Shown piece after piece: positions 32,448 through 42,585 of a DNA stretch of 64,000 bases. The DNA lies in NCBI RefSeq assembly GCF_039831995.1, contig NZ_JBDOIO010000003.1:744001-808000 (forward strand). Reading direction: 5' to 3'. The position numbers and the translations under genes were made by a program. Positions within the stretch are counted from its first letter, which is position 1, and the number at the start of each line of letters is the position of its first letter. A model generated the notes under the pieces. That model saw nothing but the letters and a program-made list of their open reading frames with translations. It searched no databases and was not told the origin of the DNA. The DNA comes from Paenibacillus pabuli. Its GTDB lineage: Bacteria; Bacillota; Bacilli; Paenibacillales; Paenibacillaceae.

Positions 32448-35114
32448 TTAATTCTCGTTTACCCAAAATTCAATAATGCTGTTCCAGGTATTGGATTCGT
32501 TTCCTTGCCCGACATATCGAATGAATTTGACCTGAACTGGTTCAAATTCAAATGTCTCATAAGCAGCCTGTTTTTGACTTGCCACATTACTTAATATTTT
32601 TTGGTAATTAATACCATCAACTGATATCTCCAAGTCAAAATAATTGGATCGCGTATGCCCATTATAGAATTGAATGCTTACCTGCCCTACTTGAGTCTGT
32701 TGCTCAAGCTCCAACTGCAGGTATTGTCCCTTTCCATCTGCAGACCATCTGGAGTCCGGATCACGGTCGATCGTATGAATCGGCAGATTGCCATCATCTG
32801 CACTTGCCGTAACCTTGGTTACGACAGCGAAAGGTCCCTCCGGTTCGGCCACAGGCTCTTTAACTTCAAATTTCTCCCGTGCCTCGACCGTTACGCCATT
32901 AAAGACGCAGCTCACGATGATGTCGACTTTTCCCGCTTTTACCGCATGGAATGTAGTTCCTTCTGTATATCCGATTGTATCATCACTTGATGTGTACGTC
33001 ACAGGAACATTCAATTCTGCAATGTTTACGATCTCACCATTATCTAATGTTAGAAACGAGGATAATTCTCCGCTTTCGCCTGCACTGATCGCATTCCCTG
33101 CGACTCTCCAGCCGGGTACTGTTTTATTAGGACTGATGGAAGTGTTCTCTGGAAGTACGGGTGTATCAGCTACCTTAAACTTCACTCGCACTTTCTGGGT
33201 GTGATCCCGATAAGATACAGTAATCTCTCCAGTTCCATTAGTTCCTTGCGGTTGCTTAATTTTAACCTTTGCATCCTGGGCATAAGCTTTTGCAGAAATG
33301 ATCGGCGTTTCGGTTGTGCCATAAGGCAAAGTATGATCGTAATCCGTTCTTAAGAACTGCATACCCCCTATAGCTTCGCCATTAACCAACAGGGATTGAA
33401 GCCCCAGATGAATATCTTTGATTCGCTTCTTGCTCTGATCCTGATATAAACTTTGCGGGGACAAACGATCGCCCTCCCCAATACCTTCTGCCATATCAAA
33501 TGGCTGCGTATTCGCATCCGGTATGGAACCCACAATGTTGACGTTCACGCCGCTGTCCTTTCCTTTTGTTCCAATGACATATCCATTCCCGAATTGTTCT
33601 GATTCTACTATAACGCCGGATTTACTAGGGTGTGCCGCCTGACCGGTCGTATTCCAGAACACACTTTCCGTGGTTACTACCCCATGACGATTCGTTTCGG
33701 ATGATCCATAATCCCGTGTAATGGCAGAGATCCCGTCCCCGTTAACGACCAGGTTGTCGATCAGGTTCGCCATGCTTAAATACATATGAAAATCAGTCAA
33801 TAATGAAGGCTTCTCAGAATACGAACTTTGCAGGACATTCCCGTTCGCAGAGAAGTTGGCATATGTGAAGCTATGTCTAGCTCCGATTGCCTTACTATTC
33901 TTAATGAAATTATCATTGCCAATAAATTGATATAAATAACCGTTCCCATTCGCTCCACGATACTGCGGGTACTGCATGGTTACATGATCCACAGTGACGT
34001 TCTTCGTACGGTCCAGAATAATCCCTTTGGATAACAGATGATAATTCGCATTGCCAGTTGGCTTATAGGTGTTAATATTTCGAATCCAGCTGTTGGCCAC
34101 TGCAATCACATTGACCGCTTTGGCATTATCGGCTTCATACCCAGCAGTGCCAACGACTTTGAAGTCATCTTCACCAAGCCCCGACTTCGCATTTTGAATG
34201 TTTGCAATCGAGAAATCTTCCAAACCTACCTCGACAATCGGATCTGCGGTCTGACTAATCGTAATATCATCACGCAGCTTCATGGGATAACGCGTCGGAA
34301 TGTCTAACGTAATCGTTTTGTTCTCTGAATCTACGCCCACGATTTGGCGATAGAATAATGGTTCTACTTTACCAAGAAGTGACGACCACTTGTTTTGCAT
34401 GCCAAGTTCACGTAAGAAACCTGGCGTCGTTTCGAATGAAATGACCACGTAATCATTCACTTCAAACCCACTTGTATCTTCAACGGGTAGCAGGACAGTT
34501 GGATCAGTAACCGACTTGCGAAGTTTCGTAGAGATTCCGGTTTTCTTCCAATCTCCGTTGCCGATCCGGATAATATCCTTGTTTTTCATATTTTGCTGTG
34601 CATTATAGATATGAGTCTTGTTCATCCCGTCACCTTTCAGGACTACACGACTTGCAGGAATGTTTAGTGAATAATCCTTGCCGTCCTGAGGGTTAACCTG
34701 ATATGTACCCATGGGAAGATACACGACACCCCCACCTAACGCAATAGCATCATCAATTGCCTTTTGAATAGCCTGCGTTGCATCTCGATTCCCTGAAGGA
34801 TCGGCAAAATAAGGTGATTTGGTAACGTCAATACGTTTGTTTTTAGCCGTTTTAGGTAGTTCTGTTTCCCCACGCCGATAACCGGCATACGAAAAGTCAT
34901 GCAGAAACCTTCCCTGTTCGTCTTTAAATCCCGGATACCAATCGTTTGGATAGAGTCTGCTTCTGCCATCCGTACCCAGAGATAGAATCTCACTAATACG
35001 ATCAATAGATGGCTGGGAGTCACCCTCCGACGCTCGAACCTCATGGACTCCAGGTGCAGACAATCCAACAGTCAACATAAATGCCAACAATAATAAAGGC
35101 CACTTTCTACGCAT
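32448..35114 (-). CDS. Secreted beta-helix (pectate lyase superfamily) enzyme with Ig-like and discoidin domains
   Basis: An exported protein of 888 residues. Signal peptide RRKWPLLLLAFMLTVGLSAPG; then the pectate-lyase-superfamily N-cap NRDATQAIQKAIDDAIALGGGVVYLPMGTYQV (about residue 108-140) and a right-handed beta-helix to about 600. A middle region of Ig-like strands (ITVSYRDHTQKVRVKFKV, DIIVSCVFNGVTVEAREKFEV) is followed by a C-terminal F5/8 type C (discoidin) carbohydrate-binding domain, last 120 residues (DRDPDSRWSADGKGQYLQLELE; FIRYVGQGNESNTWN). It probably cleaves an acidic polysaccharide outside the cell. Start at 35114 is set by AAGGAGGA 9 nt upstream; the longer frame would hide the signal peptide. 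Last gene of the regulator-SBP-lyase unit. Confidence 0.85.
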   Translation of the reverse strand: MRRKWPLLLLAFMLTVGLSAPGVHEVRASEGDSQPSIDRISEILSLGTDGRSRLYPNDWYPGFKDEQGRFLHDFSYAGYRRGETELPKTAKNKRIDVTKSPYFADPSGNRDATQAIQKAIDDAIALGGGVVYLPMGTYQVNPQDGKDYSLNIPASRVVLKGDGMNKTHIYNAQQNMKNKDIIRIGNGDWKKTGISTKLRKSVTDPTVLLPVEDTSGFEVNDYVVISFETTPGFLRELGMQNKWSSLLGKVEPLFYRQIVGVDSENKTITLDIPTRYPMKLRDDITISQTADPIVEVGLEDFSIANIQNAKSGLGEDDFKVVGTAGYEADNAKAVNVIAVANSWIRNINTYKPTGNANYHLLSKGIILDRTKNVTVDHVTMQYPQYRGANGNGYLYQFIGNDNFIKNSKAIGARHSFTYANFSANGNVLQSSYSEKPSLLTDFHMYLSMANLIDNLVVNGDGISAITRDYGSSETNRHGVVTTESVFWNTTGQAAHPSKSGVIVESEQFGNGYVIGTKGKDSGVNVNIVGSIPDANTQPFDMAEGIGEGDRLSPQSLYQDQSKKRIKDIHLGLQSLLVNGEAIGGMQFLRTDYDHTLPYGTTETPIISAKAYAQDAKVKIKQPQGTNGTGEITVSYRDHTQKVRVKFKVADTPVLPENTSISPNKTVPGWRVAGNAISAGESGELSSFLTLDNGEIVNIAELNVPVTYTSSDDTIGYTEGTTFHAVKAGKVDIIVSCVFNGVTVEAREKFEVKEPVAEPEGPFAVVTKVTASADDGNLPIHTIDRDPDSRWSADGKGQYLQLELEQQTQVGQVSIQFYNGHTRSNYFDLEISVDGINYQKILSNVASQKQAAYETFEFEPVQVKFIRYVGQGNESNTWNSIIEFWVNEN

Positions 35115-35309
35115 TCTTTCGTTCTCCTCCTTTTGGATTTCAGAGTATGTGAGCGGTTTCAAGAAACCCTGTAGTCACCTCCGATCCTGCTTAAGCAAGA
35201 GTCATGTGCATGCCAACTCAGCATGTCATAACCGATTGTAGAGCACGAGGGAACGAAATTACATTAACAAAAACGACACTTCAATGCCCATTTTATACAA
35301 TATAAAGAT

Positions 35310-36959
35310 TTATTTAGAGGATACAGCGCGATTATATCGCTCTAACGCCTGCTGCTGAATCTCAATCGCACGATCAATCTGCAATGACTTAATTTGCTCG
35401 ACATACGTATCAAAAGCATCCACCGGCTCCATGCCAAAAATGATTTTAAGCGACATCTCGTCTACCACTTTGTTCACTTCCTGCATGATGACTGACATCT
35501 CCGTGCTTTCTTTCTCGGTTTTGGGAAGGGTTGGTACCTGATGCAGAACAGCATCTGTACTGGACCATAACTGCACCGCCTCTTTCTGTTCCGGTAAAAT
35601 ATAATATTGTTCCATATATCGCGTATCCTGGACAAATGGACCGAAATAACTCGCTCTCGTGTACATCGCAAGCGCTTGTGCCGGCGACCACTTATCAGGG
35701 TTTTTCAAAATAGTCTCGGTATACGTCGGATACCCGTCCTTCATCTCAAAACTGACACCTTCAATACCAAAGTTGAACAGCAAATGTCCCTCAGGCCCAT
35801 ATCCGTAATCGAGCATCCGTGCTGCTTCTTCTACATGATGACTATTGCTGGATATAGCGACTCCACTGGAACCGATAGCGGGAGCAAGTTGACCAAATTT
35901 CGGGCGATCTCCTTTGTTCATGACAGGATATGGCGCTGGCACAAGCTTTGCATGGGGATCCGTCTCCTGCAAGATGGGGAGCCATGTACCAATTCCCGCC
36001 CCTGCATTCCAGATACTCGCACCGCTGCGTCCTGTGGTCATGTTTGTATCCTGAGTCTCCGAATCGACGGCAGCTAGATTCTTGTCAATGAGTCCCTCCG
36101 CATACCATTCACGAAATAAGGATAGGAACGCCTTATATTCAGGTTCTTGTGCCCCAAACTTAATTTGGCCATCTTCCACGTAGAACCCCTTTTTAATGCC
36201 AAAAGCGCCAATAAAACCGCCGCCTTCAATACCGAACAACGGATTCGGAACACCTAGAAAAGTAAGCGGGGCGTCAGCTCCCTTTTTGTCCTTAAATGCC
36301 TGAAGCATCGTATGCCATTCATCAATCGTTGTTGGCACATCAAGTCCAAGTTCATCCAGCCAGTCCTTCCGGATAATCGGCCCTTGATAGGTTCGCAGCT
36401 CATCATCTCCTTGAATAAAAGGAAACGCGTAATAACTTCCGCTGGCTGTACGAATCTGCATATCAATGTCCGGATGCTCGGTCAGGTACTGCTTCAGATG
36501 AGGTGCGTACTGATCAATAACATCGTTTAATCTCAGAATATATCCATCTTTAATCGCTTTCTCGGGCCCGCCGGGATAATTGCTCCACTCGTATTCAATC
36601 ATATCCGGCAGTTCTCCGGACGTAAGCAGCACATTAATCGCTTCTTTGGCCTGATTGGCGGGAGGCCGGATGAATTGTAGGTTGACTCCGGTTCTCCGCT
36701 GCCATTCCTGAAAAAAAGGAACCTCATTGAAGCTGGACTTGATACTTGCTGCATTACCATTCAATTCTGCCCAGTAGGTTAATTTCCCATTGTCATTGGG
36801 TGAAGCAATTGAGATGGTCTGGTAATCTGATGAGCCGGAACGTTCATCCAGCTTGGCATCCGAATCTGTCCCGTTCTGATCGCAAGCAGTCAGCATGCCA
36901 AGCAGCAGGATGAATCCTGTTACTTTTGTTATGAATGGCAACTTCCTCAATACGTTCAT
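35310..36959 (-). CDS. ABC transporter solute-binding lipoprotein 2 (LplA/YtcQ-like)
   Basis: A 549-residue extracellular solute-binding protein of family 1 (LplA/YtcQ type). Signal with lipobox: FITKVTGFILLLGMLTAC. The mature part contains KLTYWAELNGN, VPFFQEWQRRTGVNLQFIRPP, the signature SGELPDMIEY and GPIIRKDWLDELGLDVPTTIDEW, typical of oligo-uronide/oligosaccharide binding proteins. It is about half identical by eye to the SBP at 42586. AAAGGAGA sets the start at 36959, just 20 nt after the stop of the regulator gene. With the permeases at 40714-42529 it may give the importer a second specificity. Confidence 0.9.
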   Translation of the reverse strand: MNVLRKLPFITKVTGFILLLGMLTACDQNGTDSDAKLDERSGSSDYQTISIASPNDNGKLTYWAELNGNAASIKSSFNEVPFFQEWQRRTGVNLQFIRPPANQAKEAINVLLTSGELPDMIEYEWSNYPGGPEKAIKDGYILRLNDVIDQYAPHLKQYLTEHPDIDMQIRTASGSYYAFPFIQGDDELRTYQGPIIRKDWLDELGLDVPTTIDEWHTMLQAFKDKKGADAPLTFLGVPNPLFGIEGGGFIGAFGIKKGFYVEDGQIKFGAQEPEYKAFLSLFREWYAEGLIDKNLAAVDSETQDTNMTTGRSGASIWNAGAGIGTWLPILQETDPHAKLVPAPYPVMNKGDRPKFGQLAPAIGSSGVAISSNSHHVEEAARMLDYGYGPEGHLLFNFGIEGVSFEMKDGYPTYTETILKNPDKWSPAQALAMYTRASYFGPFVQDTRYMEQYYILPEQKEAVQLWSSTDAVLHQVPTLPKTEKESTEMSVIMQEVNKVVDEMSLKIIFGMEPVDAFDTYVEQIKSLQIDRAIEIQQQALERYNRAVSSK

Positions 36960-36978
36960 GTTCCGGTCTCCTTTCAAA

Positions 36979-39324
36979 TCAACTGATTTCTTTATATTTA
37001 CCGGGCGTAATGCCTTCATATTTCTTGAATACCCGGATGAAAGTTGCTGCATCGTTATATCCGACCAATCGGGATATTTCGGTAATGGATTCCTGTTTAT
37101 GCTCCATCATTTCTTTAGCCTGTCGGATACGACACTTATGAATGCAGTCCAGCAGACCCTCACCAGTCTGATTCTTGAAGAGTTTGGACAAGTAACTGCC
37201 CTTCAGCTCAAAATGCTCACCAATTGCGTTGACGTTCAAATTCACGTCAGTATAGTTACTCTCAATATACTGTGTGACTTGGGTACTGAGATGACGCAGG
37301 GAATCCTCACGTTCTTGAGATACATTCGTTGCGCGCTTGTCAGCGGCATAGAAACATACCTCCTCAAGCAAGTTCTGCAATGCCTCCTGCATCTCCTGAA
37401 TGGTATCACCCGCAATAATGTCCTCAATCCGATGCGGGTATTGGGTTAGCGTATGGTTATCCCTGTCCCCCAGATCATTGATAGCCTTGATCATTGTACC
37501 TACCAGGTTAAAAATCAGGCAACGTGCAAGTGTGAGCGACATAATCGGTTTATCAAAATTTCGCTCTGTAATCTCGTTCATATAAGCACTGGCTTGGTCG
37601 GTATCTCCCGCTTTGATAAAATTAAGAAGCTGCTGTTCCACCTGAAGCGGATAGTAGTAGCCAAATGGGTCATCCGCCATCGCATCGCTGCGTACATCCC
37701 CATAGGTAATGATGCCTTTCTTGCCAAGCACCATTTTGTATTCCATCGCGTCTACTGCTTCCTGGTATGCTTCGGCGATGCCAATCCACGACATATGGCG
37801 TCCGCTGATGGAAATCGTCAGTTCCATATCATAGCGTTCCAGGAAATGCTGCGCTTCTGCCGCAATGTGATGAAGATCCTGGTTCCAATCCGAAGAATCC
37901 GCTTTCATATTTACAAGGCAGACCATCATATCATCGACTTCTGCCACATATCCGACGTGCTGACGCTCTGAAGCCAGTTCTTCAACCACATTTGAAATAA
38001 TGAGATGGATTAACTTGTTTCGTTCGTTGATATCAATACCCGGCAGTTTTCCATAGAGATTCTCTTCATTCTCAATGACAAATAAGATAACAGCAAATTC
38101 ACTTGAATAGAGCGGCATATGAAAGGAACGGAATGCATCTTCATAGGGCACGAGCGTATCCTGTTTGCCTTTGAGAAGCCGATTAATCATATTGAAGCGC
38201 AGCACCTGCTGATGTTTCTGCAGCTGCTGAACAATCTCATTCTTTTCTGATCGTGTGTTCATAATGACCTTCTGAATAAATCGAAGTTCGTTCCGATCAG
38301 CGGGTTCGTTCTGACTATTTTTATCTTTTAGTGATTCCACGAGCTGTTGAATTGGGGAGTAATTCCGGCGCATGAAGAACCAGGTCAGTACACCCGCACT
38401 AATGAGACTTACCACGATACTGATATACGTAAAATTGCGGACATATACTGCCTTTTCCCAATACAGGCTGCTGGGAATAATCAATGCGTACTTCAGATCG
38501 GATACCGCAGAGTCCATGTAGAACATCTCCGACTTGCCTACCTTCGCGTTATCCAACTGAACCTGATTGCCATTCATGAATGGCTTCAATTCCTCTGACC
38601 CGGGATGATTGCTCATCAGAATCTCGTTATTCTGATTCAGAATCAGCAGCGTGGCATCACTAAAACCGGAAATGCTCTCAATTGCTTCCTGGAATCTTCG
38701 CGTATCCGCCATGACGACAACCGTACCCGTCTCCTGACCATTCAAATCATCGGGCAGACGTGTAATGTACGCAATGGAAGACTCCGTCGGTGCTGCAGTC
38801 TGATGTGGCAGTATGACGAACTGATTCATCTCTGTACCCAGAATCTGATCCCGCCACGCTTCGAAAGACATTGCACCTGTATTATGTATGGTATGAAATG
38901 CCGTTCGCATATCCCGAATATTACCTGAACGAAGAATGGATTGATCTTTTTTCCACACGACATAGAATTCATCGATGGATGCGTAGGATGTTTTATAGAG
39001 ACGGAGTTCCTTTACCAGTTGGTAAGCCGTGTACGGCGCCTCTTTGGCTGGCTGATTGGAATACATCAGCGTTTGCAGATTCGGGCTCCACGTCATCTCC
39101 ATGTTTAACCGCTTCATCAGATCGACTTGTGTATCGATCGTATATCGCATCTGCTTCAATAAAGAATCGTTGGCCCGATGTATTTCACTCTTCAATGTCT
39201 CATTTGCTTGCATGTAAATAACCAAACTGATCAGAATCGGCACAATCAAAACAGCACTGTAAGAGAAAAGCCAGGTCACAATTATGCTTTCTCGTTTTTG
39301 CCACAAATATCGAATGTTTAGCAA
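36979..39324 (-). CDS. Membrane-bound AraC-type regulator (YesS-like)
   Basis: About 782 residues. Near the N-terminus is a membrane helix (IIVTWLFSYSAVLIVPILISLVIYM), then an extracellular Cache-like sensor (about 35-270), a second membrane helix (FTYISIVVSLISAGVLTWFFM), a cytoplasmic region and a C-terminal AraC DNA-binding domain (VNLNVNAIGEHFELKGSYLSKLFKNQTGEG, then ITEISRLVGYNDAATFIRVFKKYEGITPGKYKE). Such proteins (YesS in Bacillus) sense polysaccharide breakdown products outside and activate the linked uptake genes. The frame is open from 39444, but the TTG codons at 39327/39324 after GGGTGATGAG fit the family start. No paired histidine kinase is seen. Confidence 0.85.
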   Translation of the reverse strand: MLNIRYLWQKRESIIVTWLFSYSAVLIVPILISLVIYMQANETLKSEIHRANDSLLKQMRYTIDTQVDLMKRLNMEMTWSPNLQTLMYSNQPAKEAPYTAYQLVKELRLYKTSYASIDEFYVVWKKDQSILRSGNIRDMRTAFHTIHNTGAMSFEAWRDQILGTEMNQFVILPHQTAAPTESSIAYITRLPDDLNGQETGTVVVMADTRRFQEAIESISGFSDATLLILNQNNEILMSNHPGSEELKPFMNGNQVQLDNAKVGKSEMFYMDSAVSDLKYALIIPSSLYWEKAVYVRNFTYISIVVSLISAGVLTWFFMRRNYSPIQQLVESLKDKNSQNEPADRNELRFIQKVIMNTRSEKNEIVQQLQKHQQVLRFNMINRLLKGKQDTLVPYEDAFRSFHMPLYSSEFAVILFVIENEENLYGKLPGIDINERNKLIHLIISNVVEELASERQHVGYVAEVDDMMVCLVNMKADSSDWNQDLHHIAAEAQHFLERYDMELTISISGRHMSWIGIAEAYQEAVDAMEYKMVLGKKGIITYGDVRSDAMADDPFGYYYPLQVEQQLLNFIKAGDTDQASAYMNEITERNFDKPIMSLTLARCLIFNLVGTMIKAINDLGDRDNHTLTQYPHRIEDIIAGDTIQEMQEALQNLLEEVCFYAADKRATNVSQEREDSLRHLSTQVTQYIESNYTDVNLNVNAIGEHFELKGSYLSKLFKNQTGEGLLDCIHKCRIRQAKEMMEHKQESITEISRLVGYNDAATFIRVFKKYEGITPGKYKEIS

Positions 39325-39478
39325 CAACTCATCACCCAACTCTTCGTAGATTATCGATGTTTGGATCAGGAATTTATTATAACGGCAAGAGCGAGATTGG
39401 GATATAGATAAAAAGTTCAATTCAATTGACAAAAAGGGCAGCAAGCATCGATTTTTCCCGTCAAATCAAGCACAAATA

Positions 39479-39508
39479 GCCCGAATAGACTACTTTCGTC
39501 TATCGGGC
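39479..39508. terminator. Hairpin between the GH88 and regulator genes
   Basis: GCCCGAATAGAC and GTCTATCGGGC pair almost fully around a 7-nt loop; no strong U-tail. It probably separates the transporter/GH88 unit from the regulator unit. Confidence 0.5.
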
Positions 39509-39554
39509 ATTCGGTATCAAAATGAGAATGTTTTTAATTGTTTTTAGAACATTT

Positions 39555-40676
39555 TTAGAAAATGCGATGCTTCCAACCGTTTAATTTGGCACTCGCTTCG
39601 ACGTAGAAATAGTCACCATAAATAAGTGAGACGTTTACGTTCTGACCTGCCGGTTTATGACCGGTTCCCTCCAGAAGCATACCTTCGTGTTCAGGAAGAT
39701 CCCAAGTTCCATAATGATCCCGCAGGGAACTCAGGATACGTTTGGCAACGGTAGCATAGAGTTTGCCCTCTGGATCAGGAAGCACATCTGCAAGCTCAAG
39801 CAATCCGGAAGCAGCAATGGCACCCGCGGAGCTATCCCGTGAAATCTCCTCCCCTTCTTCCGGCTCAGCACGGAAATCCCAATGCGGAACGCTATCCTCA
39901 GGCAGGCTGGAAATGAAGAAGTTCGCCACACGCTGTGCAGCATCCAAATATGACGGGTCCTCTGTATAACGATACGTATTCGTTAATCCATATAAAGCCC
40001 AAGCAGCTCCACGACTCCATGCCGAATCCGGCGCCGCTCCCTGACCCCCTATCGCTTCTGCCCGTTCGCCTGTCTCGGGATCAAACCGAATGATATGATG
40101 CACAGAGCCATCTTCCCTGACAAAATGCTTCATGACCATATCTGTATGCGCTTTGGCGATATGGCTGAAACGTGGGTCTCCACTTTCCTCCGATGCCCAG
40201 AAAAGCAACGACAGATTCATCATGGTGTCGATGATCGACCAGCCCAGCATGTCTCCTTTCCAGGCCCGAATGAAGCTGCCTTTGGTATTGAAGCGCCCAG
40301 CCAGGAAGTTGGCAGCAAATAAGGCACGTCTAGCCGCATCAGCATCTCCGGTGAGCTTGTATTTGATGACAGCCGTGGGCAGGAAATGAAAGCCCACATC
40401 GTGATCAAAGTAGTTATTTTCGAGAAACCGTTCCGATAGCCGCTCATCCCAATTCCATGCAGCCTCTTTATATTTCTCATCACCCGTCATATCGTACACA
40501 ATCCATAACATGCCCGGCCAGAATCCCGAGGTCCACCAATCGATTCTCATGTCGTCATAGATGCCATTGGCTCCAGCAACATGCGGAGACTTTTTACCGA
40601 TGGCTACAAGCATCTGATCGGCTTTACTTTTAATCTGATCCCACACGTCCTTGTTCACTTCATTTAATACGTTCAT
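39555..40676 (-). CDS. GH88 unsaturated glucuronyl hydrolase
   Basis: A 373-residue glycoside hydrolase of family 88, which removes the 4,5-unsaturated uronic acid left at the non-reducing end by polysaccharide lyases, by hydrating the double bond. Diagnostic blocks: IDWWTSGFWPGMLW (about 45-58), DHDVGFHFLPTA (Asp93 region), WSIIDTMMNLSLLFWA (Asp150) and DSAWSRGAAWALYGL. These two Asp are the family catalytic pair. No signal peptide, so it acts inside the cell on imported oligosaccharides. AAGGAGG sets the ATG at 40676. Its presence tells that the substrate of this locus is cut by a lyase, in line with the secreted beta-helix enzyme. Confidence 0.92.
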   Translation of the reverse strand: MNVLNEVNKDVWDQIKSKADQMLVAIGKKSPHVAGANGIYDDMRIDWWTSGFWPGMLWIVYDMTGDEKYKEAAWNWDERLSERFLENNYFDHDVGFHFLPTAVIKYKLTGDADAARRALFAANFLAGRFNTKGSFIRAWKGDMLGWSIIDTMMNLSLLFWASEESGDPRFSHIAKAHTDMVMKHFVREDGSVHHIIRFDPETGERAEAIGGQGAAPDSAWSRGAAWALYGLTNTYRYTEDPSYLDAAQRVANFFISSLPEDSVPHWDFRAEPEEGEEISRDSSAGAIAASGLLELADVLPDPEGKLYATVAKRILSSLRDHYGTWDLPEHEGMLLEGTGHKPAGQNVNVSLIYGDYFYVEASAKLNGWKHRIF

Positions 40677-40713
40677 GTTGTCATACCTCCTTACCGCTCT
40701 TCAATTCTCAGAT

Positions 40714-41604
40714 TTAACCTTTCAATGAACCAACCATGACACCTTTTACGAAAAAGCGCTGCAAAAACGGATAGATGCACAGGATTGGTATCGTCGCTAC
40801 CATAATCGTTGCATACTTGATGGTCTCCCCGATCTGGAAGCGATCCCCGGCCGATGCTCCGGCTGACATGCTCTCCGTGGAATTGGCAATTAGAATCTCA
40901 CGCAGCACCAATTGCAGCGGGAACAGCTCTCGGCTCTTGATAAACACGGATGCATAGAACCACCCGTTCCACTTATCTACCGCGTAATACAGAATCATCA
41001 CGGCAATGACGGGCATGGACAACGGAATAATAATACGGAACAAAATGGTAAAGTGATTCGCTCCATCAATCTTGGCCGATTCCTCCAGGCTGTCCGGAAT
41101 ACCCATAAATGACGTTCGCATGATGATCAGGTTAAACGTGCTGATGGCAAAAGGCAGAATGGTCGACCACAGTGTGTCTAACAGGCCAACGCCTTTGACA
41201 ACCAGATACAGCGGAATTAACCCCCCGCCAAAGAACATCGTGAACACGATAAAGAACATGAACACCTTGTTCCACATCACGTTTTTACGGGACAGCACAT
41301 ACGCTCCGAGCGCTGTCATGAACAGGTTAACGATGACGCCAAACACAAGAATAAACAACGTATTGCGGAATCCTGTGGCTATACCCGGATTGGCAAGCAC
41401 GCTCTTGTAAGCTTCCAGACTAAAGCCCACTGGCTTCCACAGCAGACCTTTGTTTGCTAACAGCTGCGCCGAATCACTTAAGGACGCAAATAACACGTAG
41501 AGAAGCGGATACAATGTGACGATGACAAGCAGGATTAGAAATGTATAATTGAAGATTGTGAAGATCCGGTCAAACCAACCGCTTTCCTTAATCAAAGTTC
41601 CCAC
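40714..41604 (-). CDS. Carbohydrate ABC transporter permease (YtcP/LplC type)
   Basis: A 296-residue inner permease with six predicted membrane helices and the EAA loop LEESAKIDGANHFTILFRIIIPLSMPVIA that contacts the ATPase. The C-terminus (FLQRFFVKGVMVGSLKG) is typical of the YtcP/LplC group. It starts immediately after the LplB-type permease and forms the heterodimer with it. A TTG at 41595 has better spacing from GAGGTGGG than the GTG at 41604. No ATPase gene is near; such importers use a shared MsmX-type ATPase encoded elsewhere (established for related Bacillus systems). Confidence 0.92.
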   Translation of the reverse strand: MGTLIKESGWFDRIFTIFNYTFLILLVIVTLYPLLYVLFASLSDSAQLLANKGLLWKPVGFSLEAYKSVLANPGIATGFRNTLFILVFGVIVNLFMTALGAYVLSRKNVMWNKVFMFFIVFTMFFGGGLIPLYLVVKGVGLLDTLWSTILPFAISTFNLIIMRTSFMGIPDSLEESAKIDGANHFTILFRIIIPLSMPVIAVMILYYAVDKWNGWFYASVFIKSRELFPLQLVLREILIANSTESMSAGASAGDRFQIGETIKYATIMVATIPILCIYPFLQRFFVKGVMVGSLKG

Positions 41605-41605
41605 C

Positions 41606-42529
41606 TCACCATAAGCTGTTTTGACTCACTCTGCGGCTGATATAGTTCGCCGAAATCAGAAGAACGAGATTGATCACCGAGTTAAATAGGCCGACTGCCG
41701 AGCTGTAACTCCATCCGAACTCCAGCAATCCCTTTCGATATACGAAGGAGGAGATGACGTCAGCTGTTTCATATGTTACCGGATTATAAAGGAGAATGAT
41801 TTTCTCAAACCCAACATTCAGCATATTACCCATCCGGAGAATGAACATGATTGTAATAATAGGCAGCAACCCGGGCAGCGTAATGTGAAACATTTGCTTG
41901 AGACGGCTCGCTCCGTCGATCTTCGCCGCTTCATACTGCTCCAGGTCGATGCTCATCAACGCAGCGATATAGATAATGGATTCCCAACCGATTCGCTGCC
42001 ATATTTCAGACAGGACATAGATTGGACGGAACAGCTCGGGCTTCTGCAGCATCGCCTGACCGTCATATCCGAGCATCATGATCAGACGGTTGATTAAACC
42101 ATCCGCGTTCGTGAAGTCCGTAATGATACCGCATATGACGACAAGAGAGATGAAATAAGGCATATACGTTATCGTCTGAACGACCCGCTTGAACGTACGT
42201 TTGCGAACTTCATTGATGAGCAGCGCCAGAATAATCGGTGCGGGGAATTCAAAGACCAGCGTGTACAAACTGATAAGAAGGGTGTTCTTCAGCACACGCA
42301 AGAAATAATAACTGTTGAAAAACTCTTCAAAATGCTTCAGCCCAACCCAATCACTCCCCAAAATGCCCTTCATCGGAGAATAATCTTTAAAGGCAATAAT
42401 TGCGCCGTACATCGGACCGTAATGAAATATTAAATAATATCCAATCACAGGAATCATCATGATGTATAAATACTTATTCATCATGAAGTCCCGCACGAAC
42501 CGGCTTCTAAAGGATTGACGATTGCTCAT
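41606..42529 (-). CDS. Carbohydrate ABC transporter permease (LplB type)
   Basis: A permease of about 307 residues with six membrane helices and the EAA loop LEQYEAAKIDGASRLKQMFHITLPGLLPII. It opens with the family pattern YLYIMMIPVIGYYLIFHYGPMYGAIIAFKDYSP. AGAGGTGAAAAGG lies upstream of the ATG at 42529; the GTG at 42544 overlaps it. Its stop lies 1 nt from the next permease's GTG, so translation is likely coupled. Third partner is the lipoprotein upstream. Confidence 0.92.
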   Translation of the reverse strand: MSNRQSFRSRFVRDFMMNKYLYIMMIPVIGYYLIFHYGPMYGAIIAFKDYSPMKGILGSDWVGLKHFEEFFNSYYFLRVLKNTLLISLYTLVFEFPAPIILALLINEVRKRTFKRVVQTITYMPYFISLVVICGIITDFTNADGLINRLIMMLGYDGQAMLQKPELFRPIYVLSEIWQRIGWESIIYIAALMSIDLEQYEAAKIDGASRLKQMFHITLPGLLPIITIMFILRMGNMLNVGFEKIILLYNPVTYETADVISSFVYRKGLLEFGWSYSSAVGLFNSVINLVLLISANYISRRVSQNSLW

Positions 42530-42585
42530 GATGTACCTTTTCACCTCTTTTCAATCGGGAGGGCCAGAGCCCTCCCCTTTTACAA